Assembly: GCA_029820995.1 (NCBI GenBank) | Contig: JALGUG010000008.1 | Span: 1-39,869 of the forward strand | Length of the DNA: 39,869 nt | From: Candidatus Zipacnadia bacterium | Lineage (GTDB): Bacteria; Armatimonadota; Zipacnadia; JALGUG01 | Direction of reading: 5' to 3' | Shown here: positions 9,095 to 16,925 of the stretch, in pieces | Layout of the letters: each line of letters begins with the position of its first letter | Numbering within the stretch: the stretch's first letter is position 1 | Notes under the pieces: generated by a model | The model's input: the letters and a program-made list of their open reading frames with translations, nothing else | Database searches by the model: none | Told to the model about the DNA's origin: nothing | Program-made: the position numbers and the translations under genes

Positions 9095-10972
9095 ATGTTC
9101 CGACTCGACTTCGCCCTCCCGCTGCTTTGCGCTTCCATTGCCCTGGCCGGAACCGTCGAAGACCTGGGCATCCCGATCAAGGCCGTGGTCTTCGGCAACA
9201 GCCACGGCGTGCTCGCCAGGGGGCCCCGCGGCACGCCGGACATGTTCTACATCTCCTACTATTCCACCACTGGCAGTCAACTCATCGGCTACCACGCCGC
9301 CACCGGCGAGAAGGTCGCCCTCCCCGTCGGCTCCGCCGGAGGCTACGGCCTGACCAAAGGCCTGGATGGCGCCCTGTACCTCGGCGGAGTCGGACCCGGC
9401 AATCTGTACCGCTACCGACCCGGCGACCAAGCGCTCGAAAGTCTCGGCGGCGCCCAGTTCGGTGTCCAGTACATTTGGGACGCCGCCACGGCCCCCGACG
9501 GCAAGATCTACGGTGCCTGTTACCCGCAGGCCAATCTCATCGAGTTCGATCCGGCCACCGGCGTCCTGCGCGACCTCGGACGCCTCCGCGAGGATGTCCA
9601 GTACGTCCGCAGCGTCTGCGTGGATCGCCTCGGCCGGGTCTGGGCCGGCCTGGGAACCCGCGCCCACCTGATCGTCTACAACCCCGGCGACGGCTCCCAG
9701 CGCGAGGTGCTGCCCGAGGAGTATCACGGCAACTCCAGCGTTTACAGCCTGCAGGCCAACGGCGACTACGTCTTCGCCTCAGTGCTCTATGCCGGCGTCC
9801 TGCTCGTGTACCGCATTGATACCTGCGAGGTCGTCCGCACGCTCCAGCACCCGCCCGGCGACTTCATGTGGATGAACTGCGCCGGCGCGCCCGCAGGCCA
9901 CGCGTACCTTTACGGCAGTCCCAGCGGCAGCCTATACGACTACGATGTGGAGGCCGACAAGGTCACCTTGCTCGCCCGGAACCTCGGCCAGTGCGAGCTC
10001 GTCGCCGACGGCCGCTTCGTCCACGCCATCAACGATCAAGACTACGTGCTCTACGATCTGCAAGAGAAGAAGGCCCTCTACCGCGAGCGCCTGGCCGAGG
10101 CCCGCGACGGCATGGCCCTGTTCACGCTGACCTCCGGGCCCGACGGAATGATCTACGGCAGCACCTACATCAACCAGCATCTCTTCCGCTGCAATCCCCA
10201 GACGGGGGACCTAACTGATCTGGGCAAAGTCATTCGCGGTGGCGGCCAGGTGGACAGCATCTGCTGCGGGCGCAACGGCAAGATCTACATCGGCGCCTAC
10301 GCCCGCGCCATTCTGGCCGTCTACGACCCCTCCCGCCCCTGGCAGCCCGGAATCGCCGCCGACTCCAATCCTCGCGAGCGCGGCCCCATCGGCCAGGGCC
10401 AGTACCGCACCCGCTGCATCGTCCAGGGCCCCGACCACAACGTCTATGTCGGCTCGATCCCCTCCTATAACTCCGGCCCCACCGGAGCCTTTTCGCGCTG
10501 GAACACTGCCACTGACCGGGTCACCGTCTGGACCGACCTCGTGCCCGGCGGCGCGGTACACCATGTCGCCGCCGATGACCGCTACGTCTACGGCGCCGGC
10601 GGCGGCCTGCTCTTCGTCTTCGATCCGCAAACGGGGAAGAAGGTCCACGAGGAGCAGCAACCTGTGTCAGCCATGGCCGTCGGCCCCGACAAGCTGCTCT
10701 ATCTGAGCCTCGGCGACGAAATCGCCGTCTTCTCGCCGACCGAATTGAACATCGTCGCCCGCTTCCCTTGCCCGGCCGGCGCTCTGGGCTGGATGATCTT
10801 GGCTCCGAACGGCAAGCTCTGCGGGATCAACGGCAAAACGCTGGTGGAGATTGATCCGGAGGCCCGTACCGCCACAGTCCTGGCCGCTGAAGGCGGCAAA
10901 TTCCTCGCCGCGGACAGCAACTCCAACCTCTACTTCGCCCGCGGCTCACGCCTGTTCCGCTGGCGACGGTGA
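9095..10972 (+). CDS. Secreted beta-propeller protein of unknown function
   Basis: Signal peptide and repeated propeller blades (PDGKIYGACYPQANLIEFDPATGVLRDLGRL; GPDGMIYGSTYINQHLFRCNPQTGDLTDLG). Confidence 0.8.
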   Translation: MFRLDFALPLLCASIALAGTVEDLGIPIKAVVFGNSHGVLARGPRGTPDMFYISYYSTTGSQLIGYHAATGEKVALPVGSAGGYGLTKGLDGALYLGGVGPGNLYRYRPGDQALESLGGAQFGVQYIWDAATAPDGKIYGACYPQANLIEFDPATGVLRDLGRLREDVQYVRSVCVDRLGRVWAGLGTRAHLIVYNPGDGSQREVLPEEYHGNSSVYSLQANGDYVFASVLYAGVLLVYRIDTCEVVRTLQHPPGDFMWMNCAGAPAGHAYLYGSPSGSLYDYDVEADKVTLLARNLGQCELVADGRFVHAINDQDYVLYDLQEKKALYRERLAEARDGMALFTLTSGPDGMIYGSTYINQHLFRCNPQTGDLTDLGKVIRGGGQVDSICCGRNGKIYIGAYARAILAVYDPSRPWQPGIAADSNPRERGPIGQGQYRTRCIVQGPDHNVYVGSIPSYNSGPTGAFSRWNTATDRVTVWTDLVPGGAVHHVAADDRYVYGAGGGLLFVFDPQTGKKVHEEQQPVSAMAVGPDKLLYLSLGDEIAVFSPTELNIVARFPCPAGALGWMILAPNGKLCGINGKTLVEIDPEARTATVLAAEGGKFLAADSNSNLYFARGSRLFRWRR

Positions 10973-10981
10973 CTCCCACGA

Positions 10982-11044
10982 GGAGGGGCCGAATGGGGAC
11001 TGGCGGATTGCGCTAGCAAGACGCAGGGGCCCCATCCGGCCCGC
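10982..11044 (+). repeat. Intergenic repeat family a, long form, copy 3
   Basis: ggaggggccgaatggggactggcggattgcgctagcaagacgcaggggccccatccggcccgc; matches the reverse complement of 28231-28290. Confidence 0.85.
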
Positions 11045-11048
11045 ACTT

Positions 11049-11921
11049 CTACTTCCCACTGAGGATAAGCCGCCGCCATCCGACCAGCCCCACCACTGCG
11101 TACCACAGCGCCCGCGCTTCCTCCTCCGGCACGGTGCCGCCGCTCGGCTTCGGCGCCGGTTTGAGCTTCGTCGCCGCCAGTCCCCACAGCATATTCGCTG
11201 CCATCACCACGAGCGCGACAATGCTGATCCACAGCGTCATGGAGCCCAGGGCCTTGCTCTCCGGGTCCCCACCGATCATCAGCCCGATCCCGAAGATGAT
11301 CCCCAGTGGCGGGCAGAAGATCCCGAACAGCAGCACTCCGAACTTCGTCGCCGCGCTAATCCCCACGATCTCCGGCTTCTGTCCCGCCGCCACCAGTGCC
11401 ACCGAGTGACCGATTCTCAGCCCGCGCACGAGCTGCCCCGCGAAGCACAGGCCCATCGAGATCGTCATGCCCAGAAACCACACGCCCGACACGGCCGGAT
11501 CCGTAGCCACGCCCCAGCCCAGGCTGCGCACGGAGGCCGGCGACAGCTCCTTCAGCCTCTCCATCCCGGCCGTCTTCAGGCCGGACACGGCCATCACGGC
11601 GAACCCCAAACCCACGCACAGCGCAATCGCGGCCGTTGCGTACGCCGTGGGCTGCTCCTTCTTCAGCCGGTCCGCCTCTTGCCGGTCGAAGCCCCGCATC
11701 CGCGTGGCCTCCGACGTCTCCCCCGCCACCACCACCCCGCGGGCCGCCAGCCGCTCCATCGTCGCGCCCTTCTGGCGCCCAAAGGTCGCCGGCTTCGCCT
11801 TCTTGGCCTCCTCCTGGATGCGTTTCCTCTCGGCCACGATGTCCGCGCCGCATTCCATACACACCAGATCGGTCGGTTGAATCGCGGCCCCACATTTCGG
11901 ACAATTGCGCACAACGCCCAT
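11049..11921 (-). CDS. Zinc-ribbon membrane protein of unknown function
   Basis: N-terminal CPKCGAAIQPTDLVCMECGADI, then several hydrophobic helices. SD ggaggt upstream of ATG. Confidence 0.8.
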   Translation of the reverse strand: MGVVRNCPKCGAAIQPTDLVCMECGADIVAERKRIQEEAKKAKPATFGRQKGATMERLAARGVVVAGETSEATRMRGFDRQEADRLKKEQPTAYATAAIALCVGLGFAVMAVSGLKTAGMERLKELSPASVRSLGWGVATDPAVSGVWFLGMTISMGLCFAGQLVRGLRIGHSVALVAAGQKPEIVGISAATKFGVLLFGIFCPPLGIIFGIGLMIGGDPESKALGSMTLWISIVALVVMAANMLWGLAATKLKPAPKPSGGTVPEEEARALWYAVVGLVGWRRLILSGK

Positions 11922-11984
11922 GCTTTGCTAACCTCCAGCCCAAACCATGATCCTACGGCGCAACCCGTGTGCCGCCGACTGAAG

Positions 11985-12010
11985 CGGAGGCCCGACTACC
12001 CGGGCCTCCG
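11985..12010. terminator. Perfect 10-bp hairpin downstream of the 12070 gene (possible terminator)
   Basis: CGGAGGCCCG-actacc-CGGGCCTCCG; no clear U tract. Confidence 0.45.
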
Positions 12011-12069
12011 TGGTTCATCACTTGCTTCCTCGTCAAAGCGGCTGCTCGCGCGGCCCACACCTGGCCCGG

Positions 12070-13269
12070 CTACTGCGCCGCCAGGGCGATTGCCTGCAGC
12101 GACCGGCCGCTCTTGGTCGAGACGCCCTGGAACTCCGGGCTTGAGGCGCCCTGGCCCAGCAGCCGCACGTGAGCGTAGTCCAGATCTCCCAGCCGCTGCG
12201 TGCCGATGTTGAAGCTGAAGTTGAAGTACCAGCCTTCCTTGTACTCCAGGTTCAGCCGTCCGCCTTCGAACGTATTGTCCTCCGTGGGCCACACCAGCCG
12301 ATGCCGCGGCAGCCGATTGATCTCCGGCTGCTCCACCATCTCGCACGGTGTCGCGCCCGTATGCCCCGCACCGGTCGTCGCCCGGGCGATCACTGTTCCG
12401 TCCGATGAATACAGCGTCAGCTCGACCTGATTGGACGGCCACAACGAGTTCCACGTCGCGATTGCCTCCGGGCAGAGCTGCAGGTGAATTGGGTGGTAAA
12501 AGCCGCCTCGGTACGTGATAAAGCTGAACGTCTCTCGCCGCCCGGCCCGCGGGTCCGCGTGGTCGAACTTCTTCAGCTTCCGCAGCATCCGATCAGGAAA
12601 GCTCTTGCACGCATGCATGACCACCGGGATGTCCATATCCACTGACAGGGGGTCGTTGGCGTTCGTTTGGATCTGCGGGTAGCCGACCTCGAACCAGAAG
12701 CAATGCTCCACCGCGTACTCGTACAGTTCCCGCATCGCGTCCATCTCATTCTGCTTGACTGCCAGCTCCTTCAGCGCCGCTTTCGCCAGCCGGCCGCCCG
12801 GTTGCGCCTCCGCCGCGGCCAGGGCCGCCGGCTCCTCGTAGATCTGCCGCACTTGATACCAGGCATTCTTCGTGCGCTTGTGAGTGAAGTAGAACTCCGG
12901 GATCGCTACGTTGTTGGGCAGACCCTCCTGTGCCAGAAACTCCGGGTACGTCATGGTGATGTCTTCCGGCATCTTCTGCCATCCCGGCGGCGTCGGGCCC
13001 TTTTGGGCCGGCGCCGCCGGCGCGCCGGCGCCCGCTCCGGGCATCCCCGGCATTCCGGGCATCCCCGGCATCCCCCCTGCTCCGGGCATCCCGGGCTCCA
13101 TCGGCATTCCGCCTCCCGGCCCCACGCCCGGCGCCGGCGCCATCGGTGGCTCCTGGGCCCTCAGCGTCGGCATGAACAGCACTACTCCGGCCACGACCAC
13201 GGCCACTAGAGCGATAATTGCCGCCACCGTCACTCGCTTCGGCAAGCGAATCACTTCCTCACGCAACAT
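12070..13269 (-). CDS. Membrane-anchored hypothetical protein with Gly/Met/Pro-rich linker
   Basis: TM segment VTVAAIIALVAVVVAGVVLFM, then PGMPGAGGMPGMPGMPGMPGAGAG; start chosen at MLREEVIRL, ORF extends to 13374. Confidence 0.75.
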   Translation of the reverse strand: MLREEVIRLPKRVTVAAIIALVAVVVAGVVLFMPTLRAQEPPMAPAPGVGPGGGMPMEPGMPGAGGMPGMPGMPGMPGAGAGAPAAPAQKGPTPPGWQKMPEDITMTYPEFLAQEGLPNNVAIPEFYFTHKRTKNAWYQVRQIYEEPAALAAAEAQPGGRLAKAALKELAVKQNEMDAMRELYEYAVEHCFWFEVGYPQIQTNANDPLSVDMDIPVVMHACKSFPDRMLRKLKKFDHADPRAGRRETFSFITYRGGFYHPIHLQLCPEAIATWNSLWPSNQVELTLYSSDGTVIARATTGAGHTGATPCEMVEQPEINRLPRHRLVWPTEDNTFEGGRLNLEYKEGWYFNFSFNIGTQRLGDLDYAHVRLLGQGASSPEFQGVSTKSGRSLQAIALAAQ

Positions 13270-13431
13270 CATAGCCACGCGCCGACATGACGTGCATGTA
13301 CGATTATAGGCGAACGTTTCCGCGCAAGTCAAGCTTGTCGTCACGGCGGAGCGGCAGACCGACGGAAGCAGCACCGCAGCTCTTCACTGGCCCCGTCCCC
13401 TCTTGACCTCTGCGTGTCGCCCGATGGGGCC

Positions 13432-14625
13432 CTAAGGGAAGTATTGAAGCTGCACTACCCACGCCGAGAACCTCTGGTCCAGCCCTCGGTGGCCGGTCAC
13501 ATAGTTGAGCTGCACCTGGCGACGGTAGTCCCGCAACCGCCAGGTGAGGCCCAGCGTGGTCAGGTTTACCTCCCGGTGGTCGGCATGGTCGTCGTACGGA
13601 TCGAACCGTTCGACTCGAGCCGCGACCGTACATCGCTTGGTCAGGTCCCTGGCCAGTTGCAGATACCATCCACTGGCGTCACGAGAGCGCAGTGAGCCGT
13701 CCGCCTCATAGCGCGCCGAGAAATACTCGGCGCGCGACCGCCATTTGCTCTTCGCCGCCGCGAACTGTATGTTCCAGCGCGTGTCCCGTCCGGAGAAGTG
13801 GTCGTAGCCGTCAGCCCGAGAGCCCGGGAGCTGTCCCGTGAAGTTGATGTCCTGGTCGCGGCGCGTCGCGGCTGCGATCCCCAGCTTGAGCCGGTCCAGG
13901 GTGCCGGATACGGGAGGACGCCAAGTGACCCAGCCGCAAAGCAACGGGCCGTTGCAGTGAAAACCGCCACGGGCTCCCTCGCCGCCGAAAGCTCCCAGCG
14001 CCCACCATACTCGGCCGCTCCCGGTGGTGCGTTCAATCTGCAGTCCCAGATCGCGCGCTAATGATTCCCCCAGCTTCCCCGCGGGGATTAGTCGGTCAGT
14101 GGCCTGAGTCCGGTCCACAAGATCCAGCCGATAGTCATTGGTGAAACGCTCCATGCCCATCGGAGGCTTGAACACCCCCAGCGTCAGACGCGTGGCGCCC
14201 CACCTTTGCATCAACCTGGCATCCTGAAGATATAGGTGCTCGTCGGTGGCACTCGCATTGCCTGACTTGTAGAGCAATTGGATCCGGGCAGACAGGCCCC
14301 GCGCCAGACCATATCGCCCGATCAGCTTCGACCGACGCAGGGAAATGTGGTCGTTCTTGCCCTGGGGCGAGCTTAGACGAACCTGAACGTAGCTCTGCCA
14401 CGCGGCAGGCTCCGCGGTTCGCGAGGGTTTCGCCGAATAGCCCTTGGTCCGCTTCAGCCCCTGTGCCGCCAGCGGGCACGTGAGCAACAGGATGATCGCC
14501 CCGGTAATGTACCTCGTCTGCAGTCCTCCCAATGCATCACAGCGGTCCGGCTTTGCAGTCTGTGCGCAACTTCCGTCCGCAGGCCGGTCGCGTTGGGCCC
14601 TTCGGGTGGGCGTCTCACTGTCCAT
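13432..14625 (-). CDS. Outer-membrane porin-like protein (porin O/P-like)
   Basis: Signal-like ITGAIILLLTCPLAAQG; amphipathic beta-rich pattern (SLRRSKLIGRYGLARGLSARIQLLYKSG; LGVFKPPMGMERFTNDYRLDLVDRTQATDRLIP). Start uncertain. Confidence 0.65.
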   Translation of the reverse strand: MDSETPTRRAQRDRPADGSCAQTAKPDRCDALGGLQTRYITGAIILLLTCPLAAQGLKRTKGYSAKPSRTAEPAAWQSYVQVRLSSPQGKNDHISLRRSKLIGRYGLARGLSARIQLLYKSGNASATDEHLYLQDARLMQRWGATRLTLGVFKPPMGMERFTNDYRLDLVDRTQATDRLIPAGKLGESLARDLGLQIERTTGSGRVWWALGAFGGEGARGGFHCNGPLLCGWVTWRPPVSGTLDRLKLGIAAATRRDQDINFTGQLPGSRADGYDHFSGRDTRWNIQFAAAKSKWRSRAEYFSARYEADGSLRSRDASGWYLQLARDLTKRCTVAARVERFDPYDDHADHREVNLTTLGLTWRLRDYRRQVQLNYVTGHRGLDQRFSAWVVQLQYFP

Positions 14626-14649
14626 CTCGGGCGCTTTGGTCTCCGGTCG

Positions 14650-16290
14650 TCAATCCATCTGCGCCAGCTTCTCCCGGTCCTCCAGCACCAGCACCCAGTC
14701 CTCTCGGCTCGGGACCGCCGCGAACCGCGTCACCGGCGGCGGGCTCCACTCCGGCGCCGCGGGCGCCGGGCCTTCCACCGCCCGGCTTTCGCCCGTTCGC
14801 GGGTTGAGCCACCGCGCCTCGTACTTGCTGCCGGCCTCCAGGCTCACCACCTTGAGCTGCCTCGTCGTGCGTGCCGCCCAGCCCGGCCCGGGGAGGTAGA
14901 TGACCCGCAGGGCCCCCGGAATGCCGGCGCACCACGGCAGCGCCGGGTCTTCTCTGGTGGCATGAGGCTCCACCCACTCCTGATGCGGCTCCAGCAGCCA
15001 CCAGGGGAGCTGCTCCAGCGCCCGCTTGCTCGCCCCCACCTGCCCCGAGCCCGGGTATTGCGCCGCCTCCTCCCACGTCCCGCTCCCCCACGACCCTGTG
15101 ACGCTGTAGCACGGCTCCTCCTCGGTCGCAAACTGCCAGATCCCGTTGGCCCCATAGGTGTGTCCGCAGCTTCCGCTGAGCATGTTCACCCAGTACGCAT
15201 ACCGTTGCGCATCCTGCCAGCAGGTCCCCATGATCCCCTCGTACCATGGCTCCCCGTTCACCACCGGCATTCGCGGCTCCCGCTCGTTCGCCGTCACGAT
15301 TAGGTCCACCATGCTGCTGAGCGCGCCCATCCCATGCCCGGTCTGCAGCATGTCAATGTCAACCAGTTGCTCCTCCTTCAACTGCATCCTCCCGGTCCGC
15401 CCGCCCCCCGGGTGCACCGTGATCGGGTGTCCGTACGGGTCCAGTTCCCGCAGGTACGCGGCGATCTCGCTCCAGCCGGTGACCAGCTTCTCGCGCACCT
15501 CATCGCCGCGCTCACCCAGATACCACGGCATGTCCACCTCTCCGCACAGGCACCACACCACGGGATAGGCCCCGTACCGCGCCACCAGGTTCCGCCAGTG
15601 CTGCTTGAGCACCTCGACCCCCGCAAATTGCAGGTAGTACCCCCAGCACGCCACGATGCACGGCACCAGCCCCCGGTCCACCAGGTGCGCGATCCGCAGG
15701 TCCGCCATGTCAAAATAGCTCGGATTGATCCGCGCATACTCCGGCTCCCACGGGAAGCCCGCCTCGTTGGCACCCTTGGGATCGAACCCCGGCATGTCCG
15801 GGAACAGGCCCATCACGATCTGAATCAGCGAGAACCCTTTCGCCACTCGGTCGGCCACCAGCCGCTGAAAGCCCTCCGGCCACGTGATCCGCGTCGTCAG
15901 CCCCATCCACCACGTATCGCCCAGCCAGAGGAACGGTGTCCCGTCGGCGTGCTCGAGATAGCGCTTGCTCTCGTGCACGCGCAGCGGACCATGGCGCAGC
16001 AGCGGATTCTCTCCTTCGTACTCAGTCACTTCCAGCTCGCCCTCTTGTCCGTGCAGGTCCGCATTCGTCTCGTCGGAGCACACGGTCCGATACCGATGTC
16101 GCCCCACCACCGGCGAGGCAAACCGCACTCGCCAGGTCTGGCCCCCGGTCCAGAAGGCCGGCACTAGTCTTTCCCGCCCTTCCGGGTCCGTGACGGCGAC
16201 GTTTAGTTCCACCTCATTGAACGGGTCCGCGTATGCCTTGCCGGACGAATAGGACCACTCACTGGCGCAATTCCGGATCGCGTAACGCAT
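14650..16290 (-). CDS. DUF5060/DUF4038-like putative glycoside hydrolase
   Basis: N-terminal beta-domain, then DGTPFLWLGDTWWMGLTTRITWPEGFQRLVADRVAKGFSLIQIV and VVWCLCGEVDMPWY. SD gaggt upstream of ATG at 16290. Confidence 0.8.
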   Translation of the reverse strand: MRYAIRNCASEWSYSSGKAYADPFNEVELNVAVTDPEGRERLVPAFWTGGQTWRVRFASPVVGRHRYRTVCSDETNADLHGQEGELEVTEYEGENPLLRHGPLRVHESKRYLEHADGTPFLWLGDTWWMGLTTRITWPEGFQRLVADRVAKGFSLIQIVMGLFPDMPGFDPKGANEAGFPWEPEYARINPSYFDMADLRIAHLVDRGLVPCIVACWGYYLQFAGVEVLKQHWRNLVARYGAYPVVWCLCGEVDMPWYLGERGDEVREKLVTGWSEIAAYLRELDPYGHPITVHPGGGRTGRMQLKEEQLVDIDMLQTGHGMGALSSMVDLIVTANEREPRMPVVNGEPWYEGIMGTCWQDAQRYAYWVNMLSGSCGHTYGANGIWQFATEEEPCYSVTGSWGSGTWEEAAQYPGSGQVGASKRALEQLPWWLLEPHQEWVEPHATREDPALPWCAGIPGALRVIYLPGPGWAARTTRQLKVVSLEAGSKYEARWLNPRTGESRAVEGPAPAAPEWSPPPVTRFAAVPSREDWVLVLEDREKLAQMD

Positions 16291-16453
16291 TGCAGACACC
16301 TCCCGCCGCACTGGGCGGCAAGCTTGTTTGCGCAGACGACACGCAAGCCAGTGGTTCCGCGGGCCCCGGTAACTTCCCTTCGCATCCAGCGCGATGAAGC
16401 CGGAGGACTGTCTCCGCGCCGCACGGCCACCCTCGCCTCGAGAGCCTCCCTCA

Positions 16454-16492
16454 GGAGGGGCCGCGATGGGGCAGGGGCCCCATCCGGCCCGC
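16454..16492 (+). repeat. Intergenic repeat family a, short form, copy 4
   Basis: ggaggggccgcgatggggcaggggccccatccggcccgc. Confidence 0.85.
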
Positions 16493-16571
16493 GCTGCTGT
16501 GGCCCGCGCTGCCGCTCGCCTTGACGAGACGGCCCGAATTCTCTATATTGCCCTAAACTGAACCGGACAAT

Positions 16572-16857
16572 GGCGCTGACGGGGAGGAGTAGGCGCTGCC
16601 GACAAGCCAGAGAGCCGATCTCAGGCGGCTGCGAGGATCGGCCTTGACCAGCGGCGCTGAAGGTCGCCCCCGAGCCGGACGCTGAACAGGCGGCTTGCCG
16701 GCCGTCTTGCGTAAGCGTTCCCCGGTTGGCGTCCGTTATCGCGCCCCAAAGAGGTCCGCAGGCTGTCGGCGCGGGCAAGTTGGGTGGTACCGCGGGAGCA
16801 TGGCGCCTCTCGTCCCGGCGATGAAGTCCTTCATCGGCGAGGCGAGGGGCGTTTTCC
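16572..16857 (+). ncRNA. T-box leader (riboswitch) controlling valS
   Basis: Stem I signals (ggggaggagtag; gccagagagccg…ggctgcgaggatcggc), specifier GTC at 16663-16665 (ctgaagGTCgcccccgag), T-box core gggtggtaccgcgg (about 16782-16795), then an intrinsic terminator and a valS ORF. Confidence 0.93.
16803..16857 (+). terminator. Intrinsic terminator of the T-box leader
   Basis: gcgcctctcg…GATGAA-gtcc-TTCATC…cgaggggcg followed by TTTTccgTTTT. Confidence 0.85.
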
Positions 16858-16925
16858 GTTTTGGGCTTTCCGTCTGTAGAACCTGCGGTCGCCGGTGACC
16901 AAGCACAAGAGGTGAGGTACGAATC

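Noticed and set aside
10851-12212. 453-aa + ORF over 10851-12212
   Set aside because: Low-complexity Arg/His/Pro composition, crosses a repeat and two minus genes.
13030-13110. Possible CRISPR-like short tandem repeat
   Set aside because: In-frame GMP codon repeat in a coding linker, no spacers.
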